Notes: generated by a model from the sequence alone, not told the origin. A stretch of DNA of 64,000 bases from Pantoea septica (GCF_002095575.1 NZ_MLJJ01000018.1:30760-94759), one strand, 5' to 3'. Counted from the stretch's first letter, positions 34,250 through 44,297 are shown. Translations and numbers: made by a program.

Positions 34250-35199
34250 TGGCTCACGCTAAACCGGTTATTCTGATCACCGGCAGCGATATTGCGCCAG
34301 AGGCGCTGGAGCTGCTGACCAACTTTGAACTGGTCTACGCGGGCAGGCAGCCGAACGAAGATGACTTATGTCGGCTGTGTGAGCAGCACGATCCCGTTGC
34401 CTTCATCGTACGCTACGGCAAGATCACGGCACGCATTATGGATGCGGCCCCGCACCTGCGGGTGATCTCCAAACACGGCAGCGGCATCGACGTGATCGAT
34501 CAAAAAGCGGCGGCGGAACGGCACATCAGCGTTCAGTCAGCCCCAGGGGCCAATGCCGCGGCGGTTGCTGAACACGCCTGGGCCATGATTCTGGCGTGCG
34601 CAAAATCGGTGATGCCGCTGGATCGCCGTATGCGGGAGGGACACTGGGATAAGTCCACCCACAAGTCGGTGGAGCTGGAAGGCAGAACGCTGGGTCTGGT
34701 CGGGCTGGGCGCCATCGGCGCACGGGTCGCCCGTATCGGCAATGCGTTCGGCATGAAGGTGCTGGCTTACGATCCCTTCGCCAAATCCTTTCCTGAAGGC
34801 TGTCGATCCGTCTCGCTGGAGACGCTGCTGCAAAGCGCGGATGTGATCTCCCTGCACTGCCCGCTGACCGACGAAACGCGCGATATGATCAACCGCGACA
34901 CGCTGGCCTGGTGTAAAAAAGGCGCGATACTGGTCAACACCGCCCGCGGCGGTCTGATTAACGATGAGGATCTGCTGCGCGCGCTTAACGACGGCACCCT
35001 GAGCTGGGCAGCGCTCGACAGCTTTACCGTTGAACCCTTAACGACTCCCCATCTCTGGCAGGAGGTCGGGAACGTTATCCTGTCACCGCACATTGGCGGC
35101 GTCAGCGATAAATCGTTCGTTAAAATGGGCACGGCAGCGGCCAGTAACGTCCTGAAAGCGCTGGCAGAACCGCTGAAAAGCGAAGGTGCGCTGCCATGA
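34249..35199 (+). CDS. D-isomer-specific 2-hydroxyacid dehydrogenase (SerA/GhrB-like)
   Basis: 316 residues. NAD-binding GLVGLGAIGARVARIGNAFG lies at about 145-164, followed by LAYDPF. The catalytic residues are in VNTARGGLINDEDLL (Arg), the Glu before PHLWQEVGNV and the His of SPHIGGVSDKS. It would interconvert a 2-hydroxy acid and a 2-oxo acid. The ATG shares one base with the stop of the aldolase gene (TAATG), and its end overlaps the lactonase start (ATGA), so the operon is translationally coupled. Confidence 0.87.
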   Translation: MAHAKPVILITGSDIAPEALELLTNFELVYAGRQPNEDDLCRLCEQHDPVAFIVRYGKITARIMDAAPHLRVISKHGSGIDVIDQKAAAERHISVQSAPGANAAAVAEHAWAMILACAKSVMPLDRRMREGHWDKSTHKSVELEGRTLGLVGLGAIGARVARIGNAFGMKVLAYDPFAKSFPEGCRSVSLETLLQSADVISLHCPLTDETRDMINRDTLAWCKKGAILVNTARGGLINDEDLLRALNDGTLSWAALDSFTVEPLTTPHLWQEVGNVILSPHIGGVSDKSFVKMGTAAASNVLKALAEPLKSEGALP

Positions 35200-36131
35200 T
35201 GTTCCTGAGCCCGCCAGAGATACGCACTACGACGCTGTTTACGCGTCTGCCTGATACCTTCCGCCAGCCAGACCCCAGCAATGTCTGGGCGCAGGCCAAC
35301 CGGGGCGGCCAGCCGGTCGACTCGTTTCTGGAGGGGCCGGTATGGCATCCATCGGGATGCCTTTACCTGACTGACATCCCTTACGGTCGCATTTTCAAAG
35401 TGGATATGCAGGGCAACTGGGAGCTGATCGTACAGTACGACGGTGAGCCGAACGGCATGAAACTGATTTCGGCGGATACGCTGCTTATCACCGATTACCG
35501 CCACGGTTTAATGAAGCTCTCTCTGAACGATTGCAGCGTGACGCCCTGGCTGGCTCGACGCAACAGCGAAAGCTTTCGCGGCGTCAACGATCTGACGCCA
35601 GACAGCCAGGGGAATCTCTATTTCACCGACCAGGGCCAGACCGGGCTGCACGATCCCACCGGTCGCGTCTACCGCCTGTCGCCGCAGGGGAAACTGGATT
35701 TGCTGCTTGATAACTGCCCCAGCCCGAACGGGCTGGTGTTATCGCCAGATGAAAAAATCCTGTATGTCGCCATGACGCGCGGCAACGCCATCTGGCGCTG
35801 TCCGCTACAGCCGGACGGTTCCGTCAGTAAAGTCGGTCAGTTCTTTACCTCCTGGGGCCCCAGCGGGCCTGACGGGCTGGCGATCAATGCCGAGGGCGAG
35901 CTGCTGATTGCCAATCCAGGACTGGGACGCGTCTGGCATTTAAATGAGCTGGCCGAGCCGGTAGAGATCCTCATTAGCCCGCTGGGCCGGTCGACAACTA
36001 ATCTTTGCTACGGCGGTGATGATTTGCGCCAGTTATACATCACCGAATCCGTTTCAGGCTCGATACTGACCTGCTCAATGGCCACGCCCGGCAAGCCTGT
36101 TCCCGTCCCGTCCCTCGTTCCTGCCAGATAA
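35196..36131 (+). CDS. SMP-30/gluconolactonase-family lactonase
   Basis: 311 residues, six-bladed beta-propeller. Metal-binding positions are visible: Glu in FLEGPVWH, Asn in NDLTPD and SPNGLVLSPDE, Asp in GPDGLAINAEG. It should open a sugar or hydroxy-acid lactone. The ATG overlaps the upstream stop by four bases. There is no signal peptide, so it is cytoplasmic and acts after import by the following MFS protein. A 34-bp gap separates it from the transporter gene. Confidence 0.86.
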   Translation: MMFLSPPEIRTTTLFTRLPDTFRQPDPSNVWAQANRGGQPVDSFLEGPVWHPSGCLYLTDIPYGRIFKVDMQGNWELIVQYDGEPNGMKLISADTLLITDYRHGLMKLSLNDCSVTPWLARRNSESFRGVNDLTPDSQGNLYFTDQGQTGLHDPTGRVYRLSPQGKLDLLLDNCPSPNGLVLSPDEKILYVAMTRGNAIWRCPLQPDGSVSKVGQFFTSWGPSGPDGLAINAEGELLIANPGLGRVWHLNELAEPVEILISPLGRSTTNLCYGGDDLRQLYITESVSGSILTCSMATPGKPVPVPSLVPAR

Positions 36132-36165
36132 AAAGGTGTGCGCGCCACGCGCACAGGAGATTGCT

Positions 36166-37521
36166 ATGGCCCTGCTTACCTCGACTGAAGAGAATAATAT
36201 GACTTCATCGCCGGGCGCGCCCGGCGTGCGGAGTCCCCTCAACGAGCACGATTTTACCCTCAGCGAAACGGCGGCAAAAAAAGCCTTCAGGCGTATGTTG
36301 CCGTTTATTTTTATTTGCTATGTCGTCAGCTACCTGGACAGAACCAACGTGAGCTTTGCCGCGCTGGGGATGAACAATGATTTAGGGATTACCGCCGAAC
36401 AGTTCGGTTTTGGCGCCGGTATGTTCTTTATTGGCTACTTCCTGTTTGAAATTCCCAGCAATCTGATTATGCAAAAGGTGGGCGCGCGCGTCTGGATTGC
36501 GCGCATTATGATCTCATGGGGGCTGATCTCCATGCTCACCGCCTTTGTAACCGGCCCGACGAGCTTTGCCGCTGCGCGTTTCCTGCTTGGCGTGGCTGAA
36601 GCGGGCTTTACCCCGGGCATCTATCTGTTTTTCACCTACTGGTTTCCCGGCGCCTGGCGCGCAAAAATCACGGCGGCCTTTCTGGTGGGGATACCTGTCG
36701 CCAATATCATTGGCGCGCCGGTTTCAGGTGCGCTGATGCAAATCACCCATCACGAGCACATTCGCAACTGGCAGTGGCTACTGCTGATTGAGGGCGCGCC
36801 GGCGGTGGTTTTAGGCATTGTCTGTCTGTTCTTCCTGAGCGATAAGCCGGCGAAAGCAAAATGGCTAAGCGATGCGGAAAAAAGCGTGCTGACCCGACGC
36901 CTGGAGTCGGAACAGCAAAAGATCGCCGCCTCCCACGGCTCGAGCCTGAAGGATGCGCTGAAAAATCCCCTGCTCTACCTGCTGGCCTTGATCAACTTTT
37001 GCGGCATTGTCGGCTCCATTGGGGTTGGCCTGTGGATGCCTCAGATCATTAAACAACTCGGCGTCAGCCATACGCAGACGGGCTTTCTGACCGCCGTGCC
37101 CTATCTGTGCGGCGCGATAGCGATGCTGCTGTGGGCGCAGCGTGCCAACCGGGCAAAAAACCGCATTGTCTGGATTAGCGGAGCGCTATTTATCGCTGCG
37201 GTTGCCCTTGCCGCCAGTGCGCTGGTAGATGAGCCGGTGCTGAAAATGATCGCCCTCTGCTTTGCCGTCAGCGGCATCCTCTCTTTTCAGGCCTCGTTCT
37301 GGGCGCTGCCTTCCGGCTTTCTGACCGGCAGCGCGGCCGCAGGAGGGCTGGCGATGATCGTCTCTGTTGGTAACCTGGGCGGTTTCTTTGGGCCTTCGCT
37401 GATCGGCTATATCAAACAGATAACTGACGGATTTATGTGGCCGCTGCTGGCGGTCTCTGCCGTGCTGCTGCTGGGCTCGCTGGCTGTCGCGCTGGTGAAA
37501 GATCCCTATCGTCATATCTGA
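36166..37521 (+). CDS. MFS transporter, anion:cation symporter (ACS) family
   Basis: 451 residues from the ATG at 36166 (CAGGAG upstream). Twelve helices; the ACS marks are YLDRTNVSFAALGMNNDLG near residue 60, FEIPSNLIMQKVGARVWIAR and GVAEAGFTPGIYLFFTYWF. ACS members import organic anions such as galactarate, glucarate, tartrate and phthalate. As the last gene of the aldolase-dehydrogenase-lactonase cluster it most likely brings in the acid that the three enzymes break down. Confidence 0.88.
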   Translation: MALLTSTEENNMTSSPGAPGVRSPLNEHDFTLSETAAKKAFRRMLPFIFICYVVSYLDRTNVSFAALGMNNDLGITAEQFGFGAGMFFIGYFLFEIPSNLIMQKVGARVWIARIMISWGLISMLTAFVTGPTSFAAARFLLGVAEAGFTPGIYLFFTYWFPGAWRAKITAAFLVGIPVANIIGAPVSGALMQITHHEHIRNWQWLLLIEGAPAVVLGIVCLFFLSDKPAKAKWLSDAEKSVLTRRLESEQQKIAASHGSSLKDALKNPLLYLLALINFCGIVGSIGVGLWMPQIIKQLGVSHTQTGFLTAVPYLCGAIAMLLWAQRANRAKNRIVWISGALFIAAVALAASALVDEPVLKMIALCFAVSGILSFQASFWALPSGFLTGSAAAGGLAMIVSVGNLGGFFGPSLIGYIKQITDGFMWPLLAVSAVLLLGSLAVALVKDPYRHI

Positions 37522-37529
37522 CCCTGCCC

Positions 37530-37580
37530 TGCCAGTGCGACCCGGTTGTACTGGCAGTCAGCCTCAGGATAACCTGAGGC
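37530..37580. terminator. Two hairpins between convergent MFS and RND genes
   Basis: TGCCAGT-(13)-ACTGGCA at 37530-37556 and GCCTCAGG-ATAA-CCTGAGGC at 37561-37580, both perfect. A T-rich tail follows the second on the plus strand. Confidence 0.6.
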
Positions 37581-37592
37581 CAGCGGCTTTCT

Positions 37593-40500
37593 TTACCTTT
37601 TCAGCGCGCCGCTCAGCCTTTGCACCGCAGAGGTGATAATGACAAAGCACGCCGGCACGAAGAAGATGGCCAGCAGCGTGCCGCTGATCATCCCGCCAAA
37701 AACGCCTGTGCCAATCGCGTTCTGGGTGCTTTTACTGGCCCCGCTCGCCAGCATCAGCGGCACCACGCCAAGCGTAAAGGCCAGCGACGTCATGATAATG
37801 GGGCGCAGGCGTAACCGGGCGGCCTCTCTGGCCGCCTCAGCCAGGGGTTTGCCCTGCGCATAAAGCTGCCGGGCAAACTCCACGATCAGGATGGCGTTTT
37901 TGGTTGAAAGTCCGATGAGCGTAATCATGCCGACCTTGAAAAAAACGTCGTTCGGCATCCCCGCGACAAACACCGCCAGCAGCGCGCCCGCCATACCCAG
38001 CGGAACGACAAGGATGACGGAAAGCGGCACTGACCAGCTCTCATACAGCGCGGCAAGCACCAGGAAAACAACCAGCACGGATAAGGCTGTCAGCAAAGGC
38101 ATCTGCGCCGCGGTGCTGCGCTCCTGCAGCGAGGCGCCGGTCCACTCGGCGAAATAGCCTGTCGGCAATGATGCCGCGAGCCTGTTCATCTCAGCCATCG
38201 CCGCGCCGCTGGCGTAACCCTCGCCGGGACTGCCGGCGATTTTAATGGCCGGATAGCCCTGATAACGGCTGAGCTGCTGTGGCGACTGCGACCACTTTGC
38301 CGTGACAAAGGCCGACAGCGGCACCATCTCGCCCGAAGCATTCCTGACGTAGAGCCTGAGTAAATCCGCCAGCTGCATGCGGAAGGCGGAATCCGCCTGC
38401 ACGATAACCTGCTGCACGCGTCCGTTATCCACGTAGTCATTTACGTAATTTGAGCCGATGGCGGATGACAGCATCTGGTTAATGTCGTCAAAGCTGACGC
38501 CCATCGCCTGCGCTTTCTCCCTGTCCACCTCAAGCGCGGCGCTGACGCCCTCGGGCAACCCCTCAATGTAGACATCCCTCACCACGCCGCTCTGGCTGGC
38601 CTTTTCCGTCAGCGCATTAGCCGCCTGCAACAAGGCGGCGTAGCCGCGACCGGCGCGATCCTCGAGGTAAAGATCAAAACCTGATGACGTCCCCATATCG
38701 GAGATGGCGGGCGGCATCAGGCTCATTACCGTGGCGGCAGCGTCGTTGTTCATTGTGGCCTGAACAAATGCCGCTTCGCCATCCGCGGTTGCGCCCTGGC
38801 GTTCGCCCCAGTCCTTCAGCGTGGTAAAGGCCAGTGCGGTGTTCGGGCCGGAGCCGGAAAAACCAAAGCCGAAAATAGAGATATTGCTGGCGATGCCCGG
38901 CCTTGCCATGATCGCTTTTTCAAGCCGATCGACCACGTAGCGGGTTCTTTCCTGCGTGGCGTCTGACGGCAGCTGTATCGACGTCATAAAGTAGCCCTGA
39001 TCCTCATCGGGGATAAACGATGAGGGCAGCGCCGAATAGCCGGCAAAAACCGCCGCGCACAGCGCGGCGTAAATCAGCATGACGCGGCCGCTGCGGCGCA
39101 ACGTGGCGTGCACCCCTTGCTCATAGCGGGCCGTCAGGGCGCTGAAGCGGCGGTTAAACCAGCCTGCAAAGCCCCGCCTCTCCTCGCCGCGCTGCGCAAC
39201 CGGCTTCAGCAGCGAAGCGCACAGCGCGGGCGTCATGGTCAGCGCGAGGAAAGCCGAGAACAGAATGGAAACGGCCATCGAGAGCGTGAACTGGCGGTAG
39301 ATAACCCCGACCGAGCCGGTCGCGAATCCCATCGGGATAAACACGGCGGTCAGCACCAGCGTAATGCCGATAATCGCCGGCGTGATCTCGCGCATCGCCT
39401 CACGCGTTGCCTCTTTCGGCGACAGGCCTTTTTCCGCCATCAGGCGCTCAACGCTCTCCACCACCACAATCGCATCGTCCACGATGATGCCGATGGCCAG
39501 CACCATGCCGAACATGGTCAGCACGTTAATGGAAAATCCGCTCGCCAGCATCACGGTAAAGGTGCCGAGCAGCGCCACCGGCGCGACAATCGCCGGAATA
39601 AAGGTGCAGCGCAGATTCTGCAGAAACAGCAGCATCACCAGAAAAACCAGCACCATGGCTTCAATAAAGGTGTGTATGACTTTCTCAATCGACAGCTTCA
39701 CAAAGGGCGCGGTATCAAAAGGCACCGAGAACGCCATGCCCTGCGGCAGCACCGTTGAGAGTTCATTCAGGCGTGAACGCACGCCTTCTGCGGTGCTGAC
39801 GGCATTGGCGCCAGGCATGAGCTGAACCGCTGCGGCCGTGGCCGCGTGTCCGTTTTCGCGAATAGCGAACGCGTAGCTTTGCAGCCCCTGCTCCACGCGC
39901 GCCACGTCAGCCAGCCGGACGCGCGAGCCGTTGCTCAGCGCCTTAAGCGTAATGTTGCGGAAATCTTCCACCGAACTGAGCTGTCCGCGCACCGTGAGCG
40001 GGTAGGTGACGGACTGGCCGGGCTGCGCCGGTTCATCGCCGATCCTGCCGGGCGAGACCTGGGCGTTCTGCTGGCTCAGGGCTGTCGTGACGTCGCTGAC
40101 CGAAAGCTTATAGTTGTACAGCTTGATCGGATCCAGCCACACGCGCATCGCTTTCTCCGCGCCGAACAGCTGCACTTTGCCGACGCCCGGCACGCGCCGC
40201 AGCTCCTCAGAAACGTTGCGCGCAAAATAGTCGCTCAGGTCCTGTTCGCCGTACTGCCCCGTGGGCGAGCGCAACCCGACAATCATCAGAAAGCCCGAGT
40301 TGGCCGCCTCCACGTTCAGCCCGTTCTGGCGGACGGTTTGCGGCAGGCGGGGTTCGGCCACCTTGATTTTATTCTGCACATCAACCTGAGCGAGCCTGAT
40401 GTCCGTGCCGGGTTTAAAGGTCACCGTGATGGTGGCGGTGCCTGAGGTATCGCTTGAAGACTCGAAGTAGAGTATGTCGTCGACGCCGGAGATCTCTCTT

Positions 40501-40697
40501 TCAATCAGCGAGATAACCGATTCATTCATGGTTTCTGGCGTGGCGCCCGGATAGGTCACCGTAATGCTGACGCCCGGCGGGGCCACCGGGGGATACTGCG
40601 CCACCGGCAGCTGCGGAATGGCAATGACGCCCGCCAGGACGATAAACAGGGCGATAACCCAGGCGAAAACGGGCCTTTCAATAAAGAATTGCGGCAT
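37593..40697 (-). CDS. RND multidrug efflux permease (AcrB/MexB type)
   Basis: 1034 residues, the normal length of a hydrophobe/amphiphile efflux RND pump. N-terminus MPQFFIERPVFAWVIALFIV; the proton-relay Asp pair in GIIVDDAIVVVE (helix 4) and the Lys of GLSTKNAILIVEFARQL (helix 10) are intact, so it should be active. It normally works as a trimer with a periplasmic adaptor and TolC. No adaptor gene lies beside it, so it must borrow one. It follows the ABC membrane protein gene by 47 bp and is probably under the TetR repressor that is divergently encoded. Confidence 0.92.
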   Translation of the reverse strand: MPQFFIERPVFAWVIALFIVLAGVIAIPQLPVAQYPPVAPPGVSITVTYPGATPETMNESVISLIEREISGVDDILYFESSSDTSGTATITVTFKPGTDIRLAQVDVQNKIKVAEPRLPQTVRQNGLNVEAANSGFLMIVGLRSPTGQYGEQDLSDYFARNVSEELRRVPGVGKVQLFGAEKAMRVWLDPIKLYNYKLSVSDVTTALSQQNAQVSPGRIGDEPAQPGQSVTYPLTVRGQLSSVEDFRNITLKALSNGSRVRLADVARVEQGLQSYAFAIRENGHAATAAAVQLMPGANAVSTAEGVRSRLNELSTVLPQGMAFSVPFDTAPFVKLSIEKVIHTFIEAMVLVFLVMLLFLQNLRCTFIPAIVAPVALLGTFTVMLASGFSINVLTMFGMVLAIGIIVDDAIVVVESVERLMAEKGLSPKEATREAMREITPAIIGITLVLTAVFIPMGFATGSVGVIYRQFTLSMAVSILFSAFLALTMTPALCASLLKPVAQRGEERRGFAGWFNRRFSALTARYEQGVHATLRRSGRVMLIYAALCAAVFAGYSALPSSFIPDEDQGYFMTSIQLPSDATQERTRYVVDRLEKAIMARPGIASNISIFGFGFSGSGPNTALAFTTLKDWGERQGATADGEAAFVQATMNNDAAATVMSLMPPAISDMGTSSGFDLYLEDRAGRGYAALLQAANALTEKASQSGVVRDVYIEGLPEGVSAALEVDREKAQAMGVSFDDINQMLSSAIGSNYVNDYVDNGRVQQVIVQADSAFRMQLADLLRLYVRNASGEMVPLSAFVTAKWSQSPQQLSRYQGYPAIKIAGSPGEGYASGAAMAEMNRLAASLPTGYFAEWTGASLQERSTAAQMPLLTALSVLVVFLVLAALYESWSVPLSVILVVPLGMAGALLAVFVAGMPNDVFFKVGMITLIGLSTKNAILIVEFARQLYAQGKPLAEAAREAARLRLRPIIMTSLAFTLGVVPLMLASGASKSTQNAIGTGVFGGMISGTLLAIFFVPACFVIITSAVQRLSGALKR

Positions 40698-40744
40698 CGG
40701 AATATCCGGTGGTTAAGCGGGAGGCGGTCATTTCTACGTTATGC

Positions 40745-41638
40745 TCAGATTTGCCCGGTGTTGACGCGGCGGCCGATGTCTTTGAGCTGGGAGTACTTTT
40801 CCAGCAGCTGCGGGCCGTCATCCAGACTCATGGCGAACATCCACATATAGGTCATCACCGAATAGATGTGACCAGCATCGTGAACGCCGTTTAGCGTCAT
40901 GTAGAGAATGGTCATGGCGAACAGCAGCGCAGTCACGCACCCAATGGCCAGATATCCCATGGCTTCACGATCGGAAAGTCGGATACGCAAGCCGGCCAGC
41001 ACGCCGTAATGCTTCGCCAGCGCAGGCGCGCTGGCGGTGCTGACAAAGCCGACCTCTTTTTCCAGCCGGTTATTCAGACGCACAAATAGCGCTTCGTTTT
41101 TACGCGTGAAGCCGGGCAGAAAGCCGCCAAAGAAAACCAGGATGGCGATACAGGCGATGCCGGTCCAGAACTCAATAGCCAGCAGCATCACCGCGGCTCC
41201 CGTAATCGACGCGACGGAGGTGATCAACACCGGCAGATGCTTCTCGAAAAAATCGACGAATTCGCGCGACAGCGTCACGCGCGCCGCAATGGTCGATGCG
41301 CCCTGATTTTCGCTGCGCTGCGTCAGGATCACCGGTACCGCCAGCTCGGCGTATATACGGGCAAAAGTGCGGGTATCTACGCTGCGGCGCGCGGCGCCAA
41401 TCGCCCACATGATAAATACCATGCCCGCGTATAGCATAGCGTGCAGCGCCCGCCCCGACAGAATGGCGTTGATGGCAAACCCCGCCAGTAACGGGTAGAG
41501 CAGATACATAACGTTCTCGACAACGACCAGCAAAAAAGTGAGCAGCAGCTTTTTACGATGCCGCCGTCCCAACATTTTCAGGGTCTGCAGAGCGCTGCGA
41601 GCAGGCGCAGGCGGCGCTGGCGTTTTGAATATTTGCAT
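40745..41638 (-). CDS. ABC-type six-helix membrane protein lacking an ATPase domain
   Basis: 297 residues, all of it resembling the transmembrane half of an ABC exporter: about six helices, starting RRHRKKLLLTFLLVVVENVM near residue 27, with long helical stretches in the middle. There is no Walker A, LSGGQ or Walker B motif, and no nucleotide-binding protein is encoded next to it. It precedes the RND permease on the same strand and diverges from the TetR gene. It may pair with a remote ATPase or be a degenerate exporter; the family is annotated only as an ABC six-TM-domain protein. Confidence 0.75.
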   Translation of the reverse strand: MQIFKTPAPPAPARSALQTLKMLGRRHRKKLLLTFLLVVVENVMYLLYPLLAGFAINAILSGRALHAMLYAGMVFIMWAIGAARRSVDTRTFARIYAELAVPVILTQRSENQGASTIAARVTLSREFVDFFEKHLPVLITSVASITGAAVMLLAIEFWTGIACIAILVFFGGFLPGFTRKNEALFVRLNNRLEKEVGFVSTASAPALAKHYGVLAGLRIRLSDREAMGYLAIGCVTALLFAMTILYMTLNGVHDAGHIYSVMTYMWMFAMSLDDGPQLLEKYSQLKDIGRRVNTGQI

Positions 41639-41661
41639 GTTTAACTTCTGATTATGATGTT

Positions 41662-41712
41662 CTTGAGCGGTTGCTCAAGACTGGGGCGAGTCTATTTGAG
41701 CACTTGCTCAAA
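41662..41712. promoter_or_regulatory. Two TetR-type operators
   Basis: CTTGAGC-GGTT-GCTCAAG (41662-41679) and TTTGAGC-ACTT-GCTCAAA (41695-41712). The arms TTGAGC/GCTCAA are identical in both, and centres are 33 bp apart (three helical turns). They lie between the divergent TetR and ABC/RND genes, so the repressor probably binds both sites. Confidence 0.82.
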
Positions 41713-41737
41713 GTCAATGCAGGGAAATAATGTAGCC

Positions 41738-42313
41738 ATGCCAGCTGAAAATCTTCGCGCTAAAATCCTCGACGGAGCGATAGCGCTTTTTATCGATAAA
41801 GGTATCGATAACGTGACGACCCGGGAGCTTACCGAGCATGTCGGTATCTCACGTAGCCATATCTATCACTATTTCCGCGACTGGCGTTCACTCAGGCTGG
41901 AGGCGGTTGAGCGTTTTATGCAGGCCGATCTTGAAGCTTTTAAAGAGGCTATCGCCGGTTTCGCGCCGGATGTCGCGCTTGATGCTTTTATTACCAGTTT
42001 GCCGGCAACCCAGGATGCGGACTGGCTGCTGTACAATTCGGTCTGGACGCAGGCCCAGCACGATCCGGCCTATGCCGATTTGGCCATGAACAACATGAAC
42101 AGGTGGTTTAGCCTTTTAGAAAGGCTTATTGAAACGGGCATTGGCCAGGGACTTTACCGGCAGGTCGATGTGGCGCGCACCGCCCGTATGATAGGCGGCG
42201 CGGTAAATGGCTATGCAGATATTCTGAGCGTCAGTCCCACAGCAGCGGGCTTCCAGCAAGCGAAAGAGGATTTACGCTATTTGGTTAAACAGCTTTTAAG
42301 CGTTGCTGAGTGA
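41738..42313 (+). CDS. TetR/AcrR-family repressor
   Basis: 191 residues from the ATG at 41738 (AGGGA upstream, wide spacing; an ATG at 41717 is the alternative). The HTH is at about residues 25-50: NVTTRELTEHVGISRSHIYHYFRDWRSL. The C-terminal ligand domain has WLLYNSVWTQAQHDPAYADL and ends in a dimer helix. It probably represses itself and the divergent ABC-like/RND genes through the palindromes just upstream. The inducer is unknown. Confidence 0.88.
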   Translation: MPAENLRAKILDGAIALFIDKGIDNVTTRELTEHVGISRSHIYHYFRDWRSLRLEAVERFMQADLEAFKEAIAGFAPDVALDAFITSLPATQDADWLLYNSVWTQAQHDPAYADLAMNNMNRWFSLLERLIETGIGQGLYRQVDVARTARMIGGAVNGYADILSVSPTAAGFQQAKEDLRYLVKQLLSVAE

Positions 42314-42349
42314 ATAGCGGGCATTCGCTGGGCGGTGTTGCCGTTTTGT

Positions 42350-42368
42350 GCCCCTCTTCCCGAGGGGC
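42350..42368 (+). terminator. Terminator after the TetR gene
   Basis: GCCCCTC-TTCCC-GAGGGGC followed by TTTGAT; between convergent TetR and chemoreceptor genes. Confidence 0.65.
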
Positions 42369-42377
42369 TTTGATAAA

Positions 42378-44297
42378 TCAAAAGGTTACCCAGTCATTCT
42401 CAGCAGGCGTAGCGGATGCCGGCTTCTTAAGGCTGTTTCTGTTATCCGCTACTTTCTGATGCATCGCAGGCGTCGATGACGGCAGTCGGAAGACGGAGAC
42501 GGTTTTTTCCAGCCCAAGCGCCTGCTCTTCAAGGCTGCTGGCCGCCGCTGAAGACTCCTCCACCAGCGCCGCGTTCTGCTGCGTAGTGGTATCCATTTCC
42601 GTCATCGCCTGAGCAATCTGGGTAATGCCCCGATTCTGCTCATCCGACGCAGCGGCAATTTCGCCCATGATATCCCTGACCTGCGACACGGATCGGACGA
42701 TATCCTGCATCGTATCTCCGGCGCGATTAACCAGCTCAGTCCCGCCGTTGACCCGCTCCAGCGACTCCCGGATTAACGTTTCAATCTCTTTTGCAGCCAG
42801 CGAACTCCGCTGTGCCAGATTTCTTACCTCGCCGGCAACCACCGCGAACCCACGCCCCTGTTCACCCGCCCGGGCCGCCTCAACAGCCGCGTTGAGCGCA
42901 AGGATATTGGTCTGAAAGGCGATACCGTTTATCACGGTAATGATCTCGCCGATTTTTCCAGAACTCTGGCTGATGCCGCCCATCGTGGTAATGACGTCTC
43001 TGATGATTTCCCCACCCCGCCCGGCATTATGCGAAGCCTCAGTGGCCAGCCGGCTGGCATGATGCGCGTTTTCAGCATTCTGTTTTACCGTCGAAGTCAG
43101 CTCTTCCATACTTGCTGCGGTTTCAACGACGGCTGCGGATTGCTGCTCGGTTCGCGACGACAAATCGATATTGCCTGCGGCAATTTCCGAGGATGCGCGC
43201 GCCACGCCGTTTACGCCGTCACGAACGCGCGAAATGATGGTTCGAAGGCTCAGGTTCATGGCGTTGACAGCGGTCATTAGCTGACCCAGCTCATCAGAGC
43301 GCGTGCTGGCTATTTCCGACGTCAAATCGCCTTCCGCAATACGCTGCGCGGAAGAGAGGGTTTCTTTAAGGGGCCGGGTAATGCTACGGGTCATCTGCCA
43401 TGCAACCAGAAGGCTAAGCACGATGCAGGCGATAGTGGTAAAACCAATCTGCCAGAGCGCCGTCTCAATATACTTGCCTGCCATTTCTGACTGATAAAGC
43501 GCCAAATCTGTCATCGTTTTATTCAGCGTCACTGCGGCTCCGGTCATCTCGTCTGAAGCCAGTTTTTCTGAATGTGCCTGCTGAAGATATTTTTGCAACA
43601 GAGCGGGCATGGCTGCGCTTTCCTGTCGCATGGCTGTCAGCAATTCGCTGAGCAAAGCATCATCAGAGGTACCCGCCGTTGCCATAAGCGGCTGAATTTC
43701 ATCGAGTTGCCTGATAAGGGTATTCAATAACGCTTCATCTGGCTTTGTGAGGTAATCTCGTAATTTCAAAGAGAGAGAATCAATTTTCGATTTCAGTGAA
43801 AAAATCGCCGCCGCTGTTTCAGGGGGTACAAAAGATGCACGTGAAGAGAGCTGCTCTGCGAATGAAGGAAAAGCGATTGCGGTTAGTTCAGTTAATGCGC
43901 TGTCGGTGCTGTTCGTCGCGGCAAGAAAGCTCGCTCGTTTATCCTGATACCTTTTCAGATTCTGTTCGAGCTGGATGACTTTCGCATCCCCTTCAGCAGA
44001 CCATACGTGTTCTTCGAGATTATCTTTCAATACGGTCAGCTTATTCATTGCCGTCCCGTTAAGCTCAAAATACTTTTTATCCCTTGTATATTGAAACAGC
44101 GTCCGATTCAGCCTGGCGTCACTAAGCGTATTGGCCATATCAACGATAATGTCACGTTTAGCCGAGTTTTCCTGAATGCTAAAAAAACAGCGGAACGCAA
44201 GCAGCGCAATGATGACAGAAGCAAAGATCACTAACGCGAAACCCAGCGTTAATTTGCCGCCTATCTTCAGGTTGGGAAAAATATTCATAACTTTCAT
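42378..44297 (-). CDS. Methyl-accepting chemotaxis protein
   Basis: 639 residues from the ATG at 44297 (AGGGG nine bases upstream, and a sigma-28 promoter 60 bp before it). Layout: first membrane helix at about 14-37, periplasmic helical sensor domain to about 280, second helix, HAMP domain ([20 protein letters not shown]), then the signalling rod with the strictly conserved tip [20 protein letters not shown]. It ends in DWVTF, a variant of the NWETF tail that recruits CheR and CheB. The ligand is unknown. The longer frame to 44630 is not used in my view. Confidence 0.93.
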   Translation of the reverse strand: MKVMNIFPNLKIGGKLTLGFALVIFASVIIALLAFRCFFSIQENSAKRDIIVDMANTLSDARLNRTLFQYTRDKKYFELNGTAMNKLTVLKDNLEEHVWSAEGDAKVIQLEQNLKRYQDKRASFLAATNSTDSALTELTAIAFPSFAEQLSSRASFVPPETAAAIFSLKSKIDSLSLKLRDYLTKPDEALLNTLIRQLDEIQPLMATAGTSDDALLSELLTAMRQESAAMPALLQKYLQQAHSEKLASDEMTGAAVTLNKTMTDLALYQSEMAGKYIETALWQIGFTTIACIVLSLLVAWQMTRSITRPLKETLSSAQRIAEGDLTSEIASTRSDELGQLMTAVNAMNLSLRTIISRVRDGVNGVARASSEIAAGNIDLSSRTEQQSAAVVETAASMEELTSTVKQNAENAHHASRLATEASHNAGRGGEIIRDVITTMGGISQSSGKIGEIITVINGIAFQTNILALNAAVEAARAGEQGRGFAVVAGEVRNLAQRSSLAAKEIETLIRESLERVNGGTELVNRAGDTMQDIVRSVSQVRDIMGEIAAASDEQNRGITQIAQAMTEMDTTTQQNAALVEESSAAASSLEEQALGLEKTVSVFRLPSSTPAMHQKVADNRNSLKKPASATPAENDWVTF

